Counted from the first letter of the stretch, positions 53,367-63,555 are shown. The stretch is DNA of 64,000 bases from Burkholderia latens (GCF_902499045.1 NZ_CABVPL010000031.1:1-64000); one strand, 5' to 3'. Numbers and translations: made by a program. Notes: generated by a model not told the origin, from the sequence alone.

Positions 53367-54272
53367 TCAGTCGGCGATTTCGTGCGGGCGATGCTCGGGC
53401 CACAGCGCGCCGGCGATGACCAGTCCGGCGACGAGGAATGGCGCGCCGATCGCGAACAGGATCGCGGTGAGCCCCCAGCGGTCCCAGAACTGGTCGATGA
53501 CCGCGCGCTCCGGTGTGACGGGGTCGTACAGCACGTTGACGATCTCGCCTTCGTACAGCGTCGGGTGCGACGACGCCGAGCCTTGCGCGAATCGGATCGG
53601 GCGGCCGCTGTCGGTCGTGAACGCGATGATGGCCGAGTAGAGCGACGTGCGGGCGCCGGGCGAGCGTGCGGTTTCCGTGACTTCGACGACATGACCGGTC
53701 GAGTGCGCATAATGACGGGCAATCTGCCATTCGCGCAGCCCGGCCGCGCCGGCGCCGGCGAGGAAGCCGGTGCCGATCGCGATCGGAACCAGCGCGACGG
53801 CGATGTTCCAGCGGCGCGGTGCCGCGTTGCCGGCAGCCGCGGCGGAACGTGCGTTGGCGTGGCGACTGCGTCGCTCGCTCACGTACAGCAGGCTGCCGAT
53901 CGCGAGCGACGCGGCCGCGAGCAGCGCCGGTACGGCGACGGGAAGCCAGCGTTGCGCGAAATCGTCGATCAGCGCGGGACGGTTCGGATGGTCCGGATCG
54001 ATCAGCACGTCGACGCTTTCGCCGATGTCGTAGGCCGGGACCATCGATGCGGTATTGCCGGCGACTTCGCGGCGGCGGCCGTCGTTCGCGAGATACGCGA
54101 CGATCGGGCGGTACGCACGCATCGCGTCGCTGTCCTGCACGATGCGCACGACCGTGCCCGGTGCGCGGACCAGGTGTCCGGCCGCGGCGCTCCCGGTGAC
54201 GGCGAGTCCCGCAGCGGCGACGAGCAATGCAATGCCGAGCGCAAAGGCGACGAGCGCGTCCTTACGCAGCAT
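53367..54272 (-). CDS. DUF3592 membrane protein
   Basis: This 301-aa protein has two copies of a DUF3592-type module: hydrophobic segments around residues 8-30, 130-150 and 180-205 plus a C-terminal one, and paired soluble parts of the type TVVRI...YRPIVAYLANDG and GHVVEVTETARS. Its function is unknown. The start is ATG 54272 (MLRKDALVAF). The 330 bp upstream to the tRNA hold only a hairpin. Confidence 0.8.
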   Translation of the reverse strand: MLRKDALVAFALGIALLVAAAGLAVTGSAAAGHLVRAPGTVVRIVQDSDAMRAYRPIVAYLANDGRRREVAGNTASMVPAYDIGESVDVLIDPDHPNRPALIDDFAQRWLPVAVPALLAAASLAIGSLLYVSERRSRHANARSAAAAGNAAPRRWNIAVALVPIAIGTGFLAGAGAAGLREWQIARHYAHSTGHVVEVTETARSPGARTSLYSAIIAFTTDSGRPIRFAQGSASSHPTLYEGEIVNVLYDPVTPERAVIDQFWDRWGLTAILFAIGAPFLVAGLVIAGALWPEHRPHEIAD

Positions 54273-54563
54273 GAGCGGATCCGTTGCGCGCGTCGTGCGA
54301 TGGATCCGGATGCGATCGGGTGGGTGGCGCGACGCGACGTGCGCGCCGCTGTCGGCGTGACCATGCCCTCTGAATGGTCGCGTCTCGCTCACATGATTCC
54401 ATGTCTGACGTCCCATGCTCTCTCAGTGCCGGCCAGCGATACGACGATCGCGATGCCGGTCGTGTGATATTTGTCGGACGATTCTAGCGGAAAGTATGCG
54501 CGGAAGGCATCGATATGATGGCCTGCGATGATGCGGCGAGCGGCCGGGCGGCGCCGGAAATGG

Positions 54564-54596
54564 AAAAGGCCGGTCAGCTTGCGCTGACCGGCCTTT
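54564..54596. terminator. Terminator-like hairpin near tRNA-Lys
   Basis: A 14-bp inverted repeat (AAAGGCCGGTCAGC / GCTGACCGGCCTTT, loop TTGC... short) lies immediately downstream of the leftward tRNA, with T residues on the minus-strand side. It likely ends the tRNA-Lys transcript. Confidence 0.8.
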
Positions 54597-54604
54597 GAAA
54601 TTCC

Positions 54605-54680
54605 TGGTGGGGCGTGAGTGACTCGAACACTCGACCTACGGATTAAGAGTCCGCTGCTCTACCAACTGAGCTAACGCCCC
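54605..54680 (-). tRNA. tRNA-Lys (anticodon CTT)
   Basis: A 76-nt cloverleaf with encoded CCA. The acceptor stem GGGGCGT/ACGCCCC is fully paired. The D-arm AGCTCAGTTGGTAGAGC, anticodon loop CTCTTAA (anticodon CTT) and T-loop TTCGAGT are all present. It decodes AAG. Confidence 0.95.
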
Positions 54681-54880
54681 CAACAGAAGAAAGATTATGC
54701 ACGGGTATTTCGACCTTGGCAAGCCCTTTCTGCAAATCTCGTCAAAATATTTCGTCGCGGCCAGCCGGGGCTGCCGGCAGCTTTCCGAGGGATAACGAGC
54801 GATCGCAGTTGGCCCGCTCCCGGTATGATGACGTCCACCTGTTGCGCGGCGGTCGCGCAACGCTTTCAGGGCATTCGAAG

Positions 54881-55285
54881 ATGGACGAAAACGCAGTCCG
54901 CGAATTGCTGGATCGCCTGCTGGCCCCGTGGGTCCGCTCGCTGGGTCTGGTCCCCGTATCGATCGGCGACGACAGCGTCACGATGCGCCTGCCGTTCTCC
55001 GGCGAATTCCGTCATTCGGGCGGCATCATCTGCGGCCAGGTGTTTACGGCCGCCGCCGACACCGCGATGGTCGTCGCGATCTCGGTTGCGCTCGGCGAAT
55101 TCCGGCCGATGACGACCGTGTCGCTGAACACCAATTTCATGCGCCCGGTGCGCAAGGGCGACGTGCTCGTCACCGCGCGCGTGCTGCGGATGGGCCGCAA
55201 CCTGGTGTTCGGCGAGGTCGAGCTGTTCGACGAGGACGGCAAGATGGCCGTGCACGCGACGTCGACGTACGCGCTCGTCGGCTGA
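54881..55285 (+). CDS. PaaI-type hotdog thioesterase
   Basis: This 134-aa hotdog-fold protein has HSGGIICGQVFTAAADTA (catalytic-type motif), then TVSLNTNFMRPV and FGEVELFDEDG, the acyl-CoA thioesterase pattern. The ATG follows GAAG. It is followed after 8 bp by a patatin-like gene, so acyl-group handling may be linked. Confidence 0.88.
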   Translation: MDENAVRELLDRLLAPWVRSLGLVPVSIGDDSVTMRLPFSGEFRHSGGIICGQVFTAAADTAMVVAISVALGEFRPMTTVSLNTNFMRPVRKGDVLVTARVLRMGRNLVFGEVELFDEDGKMAVHATSTYALVG

Positions 55286-55293
55286 GCGGCGCG

Positions 55294-56160
55294 ATGTTCG
55301 ACCAGATCGTGTTCGCGGGCGGCGGCAATCGCTGCTGGTGGCAGGCCGGCTTCTGGGACGTCGCGCAGCCGGCGCTCGGCCTGCGCCCGCGCGTGATCAC
55401 CGGCATCTCGGCCGGCGCGGCGACCGCCTGCATGCTGTATACGCGCGATGCCGCATGGGTGATGCGCTATTACGACGAAGCGCTGCGCGACAACCGCAAG
55501 AACGCGTATTGGGGCAACCTGTTCGGGCGCGAGCCGGTGTTCCCGCATTACCGGATCTACCGCCAGGCGCTGCTCGACATTTACGGCGAGCCGTTCGCGC
55601 GGCTTGCGGATGCGCCGGAAATCCGCATCGGCGTCTCGCACGTGCCGCGCTGGCTCGGCGCGCGTAGCGCGGTCGCCGCGGGCCTCGTCGCGTACAACAT
55701 CGAAAAGTACCTTCGCAAGACGCTGCACCCGACGCTCGGGCGCACGCTCGGCTTTCGGCCCGAGTTCGTGCGCGCGCAGGCCTGCGCGAACGTCGACGAA
55801 CTCGCCGATCTGATCCTGCAGTCGTCGTGCACGCCGCCGTTCACGCCGGTGCTGCGGCGCGGCGGCCGGCCGGTGCTCGACGGCGGGATGGTCGACAACG
55901 TGCCGGTCGGCGCGCTCGATTCATCGCCGGGCGACGTGCTGGTGCTCGTCACGCGGCTGTATCCGCGTCCGCAGATGTTCACGGTCGCGCACGGCGACCA
56001 GCGGCGGCTCTATGTACAACCGTCGAGCAAGGTGCCGATTTCGAGCTGGGATTACACGAGCCCGTCGCAGATGCAGCATGCGTACGACCTCGGACGGCGC
56101 GACGGCGAGCATTTCCTCACGCGCGTCGACGCGATGACGGGCGGCCGCGTGGCCGCCTGA
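55294..56160 (+). CDS. Patatin-like phospholipase family protein
   Basis: This 288-aa protein has oxyanion-hole FAGGGNRC, the nucleophile motif GISAGAA (GxSxG) and the catalytic dyad Asp in DGGMVDN. Both active-site elements are intact. It probably hydrolyses acyl lipids. It is in operon with the upstream thioesterase. Confidence 0.9.
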   Translation: MFDQIVFAGGGNRCWWQAGFWDVAQPALGLRPRVITGISAGAATACMLYTRDAAWVMRYYDEALRDNRKNAYWGNLFGREPVFPHYRIYRQALLDIYGEPFARLADAPEIRIGVSHVPRWLGARSAVAAGLVAYNIEKYLRKTLHPTLGRTLGFRPEFVRAQACANVDELADLILQSSCTPPFTPVLRRGGRPVLDGGMVDNVPVGALDSSPGDVLVLVTRLYPRPQMFTVAHGDQRRLYVQPSSKVPISSWDYTSPSQMQHAYDLGRRDGEHFLTRVDAMTGGRVAA

Positions 56161-56220
56161 ACAGGGAAGCGGAAAGCCGGAAGCGCGGCCGCGCAGCGCG
56201 CGCGGCTGCACGCGCGCCGG

Positions 56221-57234
56221 TCAGCGCACGCGGCGCGGCGTCAGCGCTTCCGGATTGACGACGCTCGACAGGTCGCCCTGATCGAACGCGAGGATGTTCT
56301 TGAACGCCGCGCTGAAATAGAGCTCGTAGCTTTCGCGCTCGACGTAGCCGATGTGCGGCGTGCAGATCACGTTTTCCATCCGCAGCAGGCTGTAGCCTTG
56401 CAGGATCGGCTCGCTCTCGAACACGTCGATCGCTACCATCCCCGGCCGGTTGTGCGACAACGCGTTGACGAGCGCGTTTTCCTCGAGCAGCTCCGCGCGG
56501 CTCGTGTTGACGAGCAGCGACGTCGGCTTCATCCGCATCAGGTCTTCCTGCTTGACGATCCCGCGCGTGTCGTCGTGCAGGCGCAGGTGCAGCGACAGCA
56601 CGTCGCTCTGCTCGAACAGCGCGTCGCGGCTCTCGGCGGCCGTGTAGCCGTCGGCGCGCGCGGCCTCGAGCGAATGCTCGCGGCCCCAGATCAGCACGTT
56701 CATCCCGAACGCCTTGCCGTAGCCGGCCACCAGCCGCCCGATCTTGCCGTAGCCCCAGATGCCGAGCGTCTGGCCGCGCAGCACCTGGCCGAGGCCGAAG
56801 TTCGGCGGCAGCGCCGACGTCTTCAGGCCCGACTGCTGCCACGCGCCCTGCTTCAGGTTCGCGACGTATTGCGGGATGCGGCGCTGGGCGGCCATCACGA
56901 GTGCCCAGGTCAGTTCGGCCGGCGCGACCGGCGAACCGGTGCCTTCGAGCACCGCGATGCCGCGGTCGGTACAGGCCTCGAGGTCGATGTGGCTCGAGAT
57001 GCGGCCGGTCTGACTGATCATGCGCAGATTCGGCAGCTTCGCGAGCAGTTGCGACGAAATCGGCGTGCGCTCGCGGATCAGCACGAGCGCTTCGACTTCC
57101 GCCAGACGGCTCGCGAGTTGCCCCAGCCCGCGCACCGTGTTGTTGAAGACCTTCACGTCGTGCTCGGCGAGCATCTCGAAGCAGTTCAGCTTGCGGACGG
57201 CGTCCTGGTAGTCGTCGAGAATGGCAATTTTCAT
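56221..57234 (-). CDS. D-2-hydroxyacid dehydrogenase family protein
   Basis: This 337-aa NAD-dependent oxidoreductase has a Rossmann motif (GIWGYGKIGRLVAGYGKAFG), catalytic Arg in NTSRAELLEE, Glu in DVFESEPIL and His in CTPHIGYVE. It resembles D-3-phosphoglycerate or hydroxypyruvate dehydrogenases; the substrate is unknown. The start is ATG 57234 (MKIAILDDYQ). It is divergent from a LysR regulator. Confidence 0.9.
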   Translation of the reverse strand: MKIAILDDYQDAVRKLNCFEMLAEHDVKVFNNTVRGLGQLASRLAEVEALVLIRERTPISSQLLAKLPNLRMISQTGRISSHIDLEACTDRGIAVLEGTGSPVAPAELTWALVMAAQRRIPQYVANLKQGAWQQSGLKTSALPPNFGLGQVLRGQTLGIWGYGKIGRLVAGYGKAFGMNVLIWGREHSLEAARADGYTAAESRDALFEQSDVLSLHLRLHDDTRGIVKQEDLMRMKPTSLLVNTSRAELLEENALVNALSHNRPGMVAIDVFESEPILQGYSLLRMENVICTPHIGYVERESYELYFSAAFKNILAFDQGDLSSVVNPEALTPRRVR

Positions 57235-57659
57235 GGTCAGCGGGAGTCGCGCGTTGAAAGCGGTGCCGGCGGCGGCGCACGTTGTGCGCCCGTCCCGGCC
57301 GGCCGGGGCCGACATGATGCTACGTCGGCGGCCTTCTTGGTGTCTTTTTAACAGCTTGTTACGCTCCGCCGCAATCTGCGCCGGCCCGACCCGGCGGCGC
57401 TCCGAGCCGCCACGCCGGGTGCGCTGCTGTGTCGCATCAAACACGTCCTTTCTGATTCGGTCGCTTGCCAACCAAGGTTCACCCAATTGTTGCTCCAATC
57501 AGAATAATTGGATCATCCATTCGCGATCGATGAGGATTTTTGACTATTTTTATCGCGAACCAGTGTGTTGTTGAGCAACTCTGCATCATTTCCGCTGTCG
57601 TAGGAGAATTACGCATTTGCTTCATCTTTTTGAAGTTGTAACAGCGGCAGGAGTCGTTT
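57235..57659. promoter_or_regulatory. Divergent intergenic region with CCAATT repeats
   Basis: This 425-bp gap lies between the dehydrogenase and LysR genes. An inverted repeat CCAATT (57483-57488) / AATTGG (57506-57511) with further CCAAT copies is a plausible LysR-protein site. The AT-rich stretch 57480-57620 likely holds both promoters. Confidence 0.4.
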
Positions 57660-58709
57660 ATGGATCATTTGCAGTCGATGCGCGTGTTCGTCAAGGTTGC
57701 GGATCTCGGCAGTTTCGCGCGGGCCGCGAGTGCAATGGATATCTCCAACGCGGTCGCGACGCGTCACGTCGCCGATCTCGAAGGCCGGCTCGGCACGCGG
57801 TTGCTGAACCGCACCACGCGCAGCCTTTCGCTGACGGAGTCGGGCCAGGTCTATCTGGAGCGGGCGCGCCAGATTCTCGATGAGCTCGAGGACGTCGAAC
57901 AGATGGTCGTCGCGCGCAACCACGAGCCGGTCGGCACGTTGCGCATCGTCGCGCCGGTCGTGTTCGGCCTGCACAATCTCGCTCCCGTCCTGCAGTCGTA
58001 CACGGAGAATTTCCCGAAAGTGGTGCCGGACCTGACGCTGGTCGACCGCCAGGTCGATCTCGTCGAGGAAGGTTTCGACGTCGGGATCGTCGTCACGCGC
58101 CAGATGCGCAGCGCGAGCATCGTCACGCGGCGGCTGACCACCGGCTGCATGACCGTGTGCGCGACGCCGAGCTATCTGGAAAAGCACGGTGTGCCGACGC
58201 ATCCGGAGCAACTCGCCGAGCACCCGGCGCTGAGCCTGCCGACCGAATACTGGGGCGACGAGCGCGTGTTTACCGGCCCGGACGGCGAAGTGCGCGTGCG
58301 CCCGACCAACGTGATCGTCGCGAACAACACCGCGATGCTGCGCCAGTTCGCGCTGCTCGGGATGGGTGTCGCGATCCTGCCGAGCTACCTGATCGGCGGC
58401 GACATCGCGCGGGGCGCGCTGGTGCGGCTGCTGCCGGATTTCCGGCTGCCGCAGGTCGAGATCAACATCGCCTACCCGAGCCGGCGGCATCTGCCTGCGA
58501 AGGTGCGCACGTTCATCGACCATCTCGTCGAGTATTTCAGCCATTCGACCGACGCGACGATGGGCGAACAGTGGGCCGCGCAAGGTGCGGCGCCTGCGCC
58601 GATCGGCGTCGAGTTGCGTGCGGACCCGGCCGAATCGACGGACCCGAACCTGCAGCCGCGTGTCGCGCGTGCGCCACGCGCGCGGGTCGCGGTGCCGTCG
58701 CCGCTGTAA
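57660..58709 (+). CDS. LysR-family transcriptional regulator
   Basis: This 349-aa protein has a LysR winged helix at ~1-60 (FARAASAMDISNAVATRHVADLE, RLLNRTTRSLSLTESG) and a type-2 periplasmic-binding-fold effector domain to ~300, then a Pro/Ala/Arg-rich tail of about 45 residues. It is divergent from the 2-hydroxyacid dehydrogenase, its likely target. Confidence 0.93.
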   Translation: MDHLQSMRVFVKVADLGSFARAASAMDISNAVATRHVADLEGRLGTRLLNRTTRSLSLTESGQVYLERARQILDELEDVEQMVVARNHEPVGTLRIVAPVVFGLHNLAPVLQSYTENFPKVVPDLTLVDRQVDLVEEGFDVGIVVTRQMRSASIVTRRLTTGCMTVCATPSYLEKHGVPTHPEQLAEHPALSLPTEYWGDERVFTGPDGEVRVRPTNVIVANNTAMLRQFALLGMGVAILPSYLIGGDIARGALVRLLPDFRLPQVEINIAYPSRRHLPAKVRTFIDHLVEYFSHSTDATMGEQWAAQGAAPAPIGVELRADPAESTDPNLQPRVARAPRARVAVPSPL

Positions 58710-58753
58710 CGGTACGCGCGGCTGCCGCGCACCCGTACTGCGCGGGCACCAAT

Positions 58754-58792
58754 AAAAAACGCGGATCGAGCGATCGATCCGCGCTTTTTTTG
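58754..58792. terminator. Bidirectional terminator between LysR gene and topB
   Basis: A GCGGATCGA.. / ..TCGATCCGCGC hairpin is flanked by six As on the left and seven Ts on the right; it serves both convergent genes. Confidence 0.85.
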
Positions 58793-58840
58793 CCGGCGGC
58801 CGGCATGCGACGCGCCGGGGAACCCCGGGCTGCTACGTCG

Positions 58841-61438
58841 TCACGAGCCCGTCTTGCGCGCCGTCGTCTTGCGGGCGGCGGTCTTGCGCGCCGGTGCCGG
58901 TTTCTCGTCGGCGCCTTCCGTCACGGTTTCGGCATCCTTCGTCGCCGATTTTGCCGTCTTCTTCGCGGCGGCCGCCTTCGGCTCCTTCTTCTCGAACTCG
59001 AAACCGATCTTGCCGTCCGGCTGCTTCACGAGGAACGCCTTGAAGTTGCGGCCGGTGCGCGACGACTTGAAGTTCGGCAGCAGATCCGTGCGACCGTCGG
59101 CCAGCAGCTTGGCCATCTGCTCGCGCGTGATTTCCTGCTGCAGGATCACCTTGCCCGAACGGAAGTCGCACGTCTTCGGATTCGCGACCGAATGCTCGCA
59201 CACGTAGCTCATCCCGTGTTCGAACACGCGGCCTTTGCACTTCGGGCACGCGCCGACCGGTTCCTGCCCGGAGAAGTCTGGCGCTTCGCCTTCGTCACCG
59301 CCCTGGTCCTGGCCGAAGTCGAACTCGAGCTTGTAGTTCTTCGTTTCATCGTCGAACGACAGCTTCAGGATCGCCGAGAACGGGCGCCCCATCTTGCTGC
59401 GGAAACCGGACAGCGGCCCGATCGTCTTCTCCCGCAGCAGTTCCTCGACTTCCGCGATCTCGAACTGCCGGCTGCCCGGAATCTTCGAGATCGAGAAATC
59501 GCATTTCGTGCATGCGAAGCGGCGATAGTTTTCCTTCACCTGGCCGCCGCAGTTCGGGCACGGCGTCTCCAGCGTCGCGTAGTCGCCGGGGATCGTGTCG
59601 GAATCGTATTCCTTCGCGCGCTTGACGATCTGCTGCGTCATGCGGGCGATTTCCTGCATGAACGCGTCGCGCCCGAGGTTGCCGCGCTCCATCTGCGACA
59701 GCTTGTATTCCCATTCGCCGGTGAGTTCGGGGGCCGTCAGTTCCTTCACGCCGAGCCCGCGCAGCAGCGTCATCAGCTGGAACGCCTTCGCGGTCGGAAT
59801 CAGCTCGCGGCCTTCGCGCACGAGATATTTCTCGCCGAGCAGCCCTTCGATGATCGCCGCGCGCGTCGCCGGCGTGCCGAGGCCCTTCGCGGCCATCGCC
59901 TCGCGCAACTCGTCGTCCTCGACCAGCTTGCCTGCGCCTTCCATCGCCGACAGCAGCGTCGCTTCCGAGTAGCGTGCGGGCGGTTTGGTCACGAGCGCGA
60001 CGGCGGCGATCTCGTCCGTCTTCACCTTCTCGTCCTTCTGCACCGGCACGAGATTCGCGTCCGCGCCTTCGGCATCGCGGCCGTACACCTGCAGCCAGCC
60101 CGGCTCGACCAGCACCTTGCCTTCGGTCTTGAAGTGATGGCCGGCGACTTCGGTGATACGCGTCGTCACGCGGAATTCGGCGGCCGGGAAGAACACCGCG
60201 AGGAAGCGCTTCACGACCATGTCGTACAGCTTCTGCTCCGGCTCGGACAGCGACTTCGGCGCCTGCAGCGTCGGGATGATTGCGAAGTGGTCGCTGATCT
60301 TCGAGTTGTCGAAGATCCGCTTGTTCGGCTTCACCCAGCCCTTGTCGAGCACCTGCTTCGCATGCGGCAGGTAGTTGTGGCTCTCCTTGAGCATCTCGAG
60401 CGTCGACTGCACCGTCGAAAGGTAGTCCTCCGGCAGCGCGCGTGCGTCGGTACGCGGGTAGGTCAGCACCTTGTGCTTTTCATACAGCGCCTGCGCGAGA
60501 CCGAGCGTGTTCTTCGCGGAAAAGCCGAAACGGCTGTTCGCCTCGCGCTGCAGGCTCGTCAGGTCGAACAGCAGCGGCGACAGCTGCGTCGACGGCTTCG
60601 ATTCCTCGGACACCGTGCCGATCTGGTCGCGGCACGCGGCGACGATCGTTTCGGCCGCCGGCAGGCTCCACAGCCGGGAGTCGCGCTTTTCCGGATCGAA
60701 TTCGTCGCGCTTGAATTTCGGGTCGAACCACTTGCCTTCGTAGAACCCGCCCGCGCACGCGAACTCGGCCTTCACTTCCCAGTAGTCGCGCGGAACGAAA
60801 CGGCGGATTTTCTCTTCACGTTCGACGACGATCGACAGCGTTGGCGTCTGAACGCGGCCGACAGTCGTCAAGAAAAAGCCGCCGCCCTTGCTGTTGAACG
60901 CGGTCATCGCGCGCGTGCCGTTGATCCCGACGAGCCAGTCCGCTTCCGAGCGGCACCGGGCCGCGTCGGCGAGCGGCTGCATGTCGGCGTCGCTGCGCAG
61001 GTGCGCGAAACCGTCGCGAATCGCCTGCGGCGTCATCGATTGCAGCCACAGGCGCTGGACCGGCTGCTTCGCCTTCGCGTGCTGCACGATCAGGCGGAAG
61101 ATCAGTTCGCCCTCGCGCCCCGCGTCACATGCGTTGATCAGGCGATCGACGTCCTTGCGCTTCATCAGCTTGGTGAGCACCTTCAGGCGCGACTCGCTTT
61201 TTGCGATCGGGTTCAGGTCGAAATGCGGGGGGATGACGGGCAGATGAGCGAAGCTCCATTTCCCGCGCTTGACCTCGTACTCTTCCGGGGCGGCGATCTC
61301 CAGCAGGTGGCCGACCGCGGACGACAGGACGAATTCGTCGCTCTCGAAGTATTCGTCATGCTTGGTAAAGCCGCCCAAAGCGCGCGCGATGTCGTTCGCG
61401 ACAGAAGGCTTTTCCGCAATGATCAGTGCTTTGGACAT
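58841..61438 (-). CDS. topB: DNA topoisomerase III
   Basis: This 865-aa type IA topoisomerase has a TOPRIM domain (LIIAEKPSVANDIARAL, DAGREGELIF), the active-site tyrosine in LTYPRTDAR, and VGRVQTPTLSIV. C-terminal zinc-ribbon-like repeats (CPNCGG..CTKCD; CPKCKGRVFE) are followed by an Ala/Lys/Arg-rich basic tail. It decatenates DNA intermediates. It is longer than E. coli TopB (653 aa) because of the repeats and tail. Confidence 0.96.
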   Translation of the reverse strand: MSKALIIAEKPSVANDIARALGGFTKHDEYFESDEFVLSSAVGHLLEIAAPEEYEVKRGKWSFAHLPVIPPHFDLNPIAKSESRLKVLTKLMKRKDVDRLINACDAGREGELIFRLIVQHAKAKQPVQRLWLQSMTPQAIRDGFAHLRSDADMQPLADAARCRSEADWLVGINGTRAMTAFNSKGGGFFLTTVGRVQTPTLSIVVEREEKIRRFVPRDYWEVKAEFACAGGFYEGKWFDPKFKRDEFDPEKRDSRLWSLPAAETIVAACRDQIGTVSEESKPSTQLSPLLFDLTSLQREANSRFGFSAKNTLGLAQALYEKHKVLTYPRTDARALPEDYLSTVQSTLEMLKESHNYLPHAKQVLDKGWVKPNKRIFDNSKISDHFAIIPTLQAPKSLSEPEQKLYDMVVKRFLAVFFPAAEFRVTTRITEVAGHHFKTEGKVLVEPGWLQVYGRDAEGADANLVPVQKDEKVKTDEIAAVALVTKPPARYSEATLLSAMEGAGKLVEDDELREAMAAKGLGTPATRAAIIEGLLGEKYLVREGRELIPTAKAFQLMTLLRGLGVKELTAPELTGEWEYKLSQMERGNLGRDAFMQEIARMTQQIVKRAKEYDSDTIPGDYATLETPCPNCGGQVKENYRRFACTKCDFSISKIPGSRQFEIAEVEELLREKTIGPLSGFRSKMGRPFSAILKLSFDDETKNYKLEFDFGQDQGGDEGEAPDFSGQEPVGACPKCKGRVFEHGMSYVCEHSVANPKTCDFRSGKVILQQEITREQMAKLLADGRTDLLPNFKSSRTGRNFKAFLVKQPDGKIGFEFEKKEPKAAAAKKTAKSATKDAETVTEGADEKPAPARKTAARKTTARKTGS

Positions 61439-61630
61439 GACAGATGTATGTTGGTAGACCGGGTTCGCCGGTGTGGGTCCCTTTTACGACGGCTTTATAG
61501 CACACGCGGGGGCGACGGCGGCTCGGCGTGTAAAAAAGCGGCTCATCATAGAGGGGGGGCGCAACGGCGGCAAGCGCCCGGCGCGGCGGCACGCTCAACG
61601 GCGTGCGGCGCCGCCTGGGCGGCGCACGGT

Positions 61631-62011
61631 TCACGCCTCGACGTTGAGGATGTTGCGCAATTTCGGTGCGTGCGGTGCACCGGGTACCGCGCTCAGGTCG
61701 GCCAGCATCCGCTCGACGATCGCCGCGTGAGGCAGCACCGTGCCGAAGAAGCGGGCGGTGTTCGCGTCCTCGATCAGGATGGTCGGGAAATTCTCGACGT
61801 CGAGGTCGTCGAGCCGGTCGGCATGGGTTTCGATGTCGATCCACGCGAAGCAGGCGCCGGGATGGGCGTCGGCGAGCTGGTCGAACGCGGCGCGGTAGTC
61901 GCGGCAGGTGCCGCACCATTCGGCGCACAGGCAGGCGACCAGCAGCGTGTCGGGATCGGCGAGGCGCTCGGCGATCCGATCGGCATCGGTGTCGAGATTC
62001 AGCGCGGGCAT
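61631..62011 (-). CDS. Thioredoxin-like protein
   Basis: This 126-aa thioredoxin fold has the redox motif WCGTC (ACLCAEWCGTCRDY), cis-Pro in FPTILIED and no signal peptide, so it is cytosolic. An extra cysteine (CLCAEWC) precedes the motif. It sits between topB and dprA in the same direction. Confidence 0.88.
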   Translation of the reverse strand: MPALNLDTDADRIAERLADPDTLLVACLCAEWCGTCRDYRAAFDQLADAHPGACFAWIDIETHADRLDDLDVENFPTILIEDANTARFFGTVLPHAAIVERMLADLSAVPGAPHAPKLRNILNVEA

Positions 62012-62047
62012 GGAATTCCTTGGATATCGTCGGCGGCACGGCCGCTC

Positions 62048-63325
62048 CTATGCGGGGGAATGTAGCACGCCGGCCGGAGCCGGGGTGGGCGCCGCATCAA
62101 GCCGCGCGAAGCGCCCGCCGGCCACGCTCGCGACGCGGCCGGCCAGTTCGAGCGCGAGCAGCGCACCGTGCAGTACCTCGTCGGACAGCCCGCTGTGCTC
62201 GGCCAGCCACTCATAGGTGACGGGGCCGTATCCCAATGCAGCGAGCACGGCTCGTGTAGCCGGGTCGTCGGGCGGCGCCGCTGCGCTCACGTCGGCTGCG
62301 GCGGGTAGTGCCGCGCAATCCGCTGTCGCGACGGACTTGCTCGCGTCGCGGCCGGGCGCTTCGCCGGCGTCGCCGTTATCGGGGCGCGAACGCGCATTCG
62401 CCGGGGCGTGGCTCACGGCGGTCGCCGGGGCGCCCACGCCGTACTCCTCGAGCACGTCGAGCGGCGTCGCGGTCAGCTTTGCGCCGTCGCGAATCAGCGC
62501 GTGGCAACCCTGCGCGAGCGGTGCGTGGATCGAGCCCGGCATCGCGAACACGTCACGCCCGAGTTCGTTCGCGAGCCGCGCGGTGATCAGCGAGCCGGAG
62601 CGCGGCGCGGCTTCGACGACGAGCGCGCCGAGCGCAAGCGCGGCAATCAGCCGGTTGCGCTGCGGAAAATGCGACGCGCGCGCCGGCGTGCCGAGCGGCC
62701 ATTCCGACACGATCGCGCCGCGGGCGGCGATCTCGTGCGCCAGCGCCCGGTGGCGCGCCGGATAGACGAGATCGGCGCCCGTCGCGATGACCGCGATCGT
62801 ACCGGCTCGGCCGTCGAGCCCGCCGCGGTGTGCGGCGCCGTCGATGCCGAGCGCGAGGCCGGAGACGATCGCGAACCCCGCATCGGACAGGGCATGCGCG
62901 AAGCGTGTGGCGTCGGCGAGCCCTTGGGGTGTCGCATGTCGGCTGCCGACCACCGCGATGCCGCGCGCATGCAGCAGGTCGAGCCGGCCCTTTACATATA
63001 GCAGCGGCGGCGGGTCGTGCAGATCGCACAGCCGCGGCGGGTACGCGGAATCGCCGAGCGTGACGATCGCATTGCCGGGCAGTTCGAGCCACGCGAGCGC
63101 GGCGTCGGTGCGCGCGTCGAGGTCGTCGCGCTCGGTGGCGCGCAGCGCCCGCGCGGCGGCCACGCTGCTCGCGGCCGCGATCGCATCGTCCGATGCGCGC
63201 AGCAGCGCGGCCGGCGACCCGAACGCATCGAGCAGCACCCGCAGCACGGCGGGAGCGAGGCCAGGCGCATGCGCGAGCTGTAGCCACGCGCGCAGCGCGG
63301 AGGCGGTCAGCGCTTGCGGCGACAT
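62048..63325 (-). CDS. dprA: DNA-processing protein DprA
   Basis: This 425-aa protein loads RecA onto incoming single-stranded DNA in natural transformation. It has an N-terminal helical domain, the Rossmann-like core (VGSRHATPQG, VSGLALGIDGAAHRGGLD, GTIAVIATGADLVYP, SEWPLGTP, RNRLIAALA) and a C-terminal winged helix (YEWLAEHSGLSDEVLHGALLALEL). The start is ATG 63325 with GGGAG just upstream; the frame continues upstream only by composition. It is divergent from def, the standard Burkholderia layout. Confidence 0.95.
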   Translation of the reverse strand: MSPQALTASALRAWLQLAHAPGLAPAVLRVLLDAFGSPAALLRASDDAIAAASSVAAARALRATERDDLDARTDAALAWLELPGNAIVTLGDSAYPPRLCDLHDPPPLLYVKGRLDLLHARGIAVVGSRHATPQGLADATRFAHALSDAGFAIVSGLALGIDGAAHRGGLDGRAGTIAVIATGADLVYPARHRALAHEIAARGAIVSEWPLGTPARASHFPQRNRLIAALALGALVVEAAPRSGSLITARLANELGRDVFAMPGSIHAPLAQGCHALIRDGAKLTATPLDVLEEYGVGAPATAVSHAPANARSRPDNGDAGEAPGRDASKSVATADCAALPAAADVSAAAPPDDPATRAVLAALGYGPVTYEWLAEHSGLSDEVLHGALLALELAGRVASVAGGRFARLDAAPTPAPAGVLHSPA

Positions 63326-63555
63326 GGGGCTCCCTTCGAATGCGACCGCCAGCGGACCGCGTGGCGCCATGATAAAATTTTCATCATCCGAAATACTCGA
63401 CAGGGCCGCGCGCACGGGCGTCCGGCCAATTGCAGGAGGCATGACCTGCGGCATTGATATGCCGCGCGTGTGCCTCATCTTCATTGCATCCCGGCAGTGG
63501 CGCCAGCCGGCCGGATGGCCGATGCGGCACGCCGCTTCACCGAATACCGAACACC

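Noticed and set aside
58157-62065. 1302-aa plus-strand frame across topB and the thioredoxin-like gene
   Set aside because: Low-complexity Arg/Ala/Leu-rich translation of the opposite strand of clear genes; it lacks stops because of high GC.
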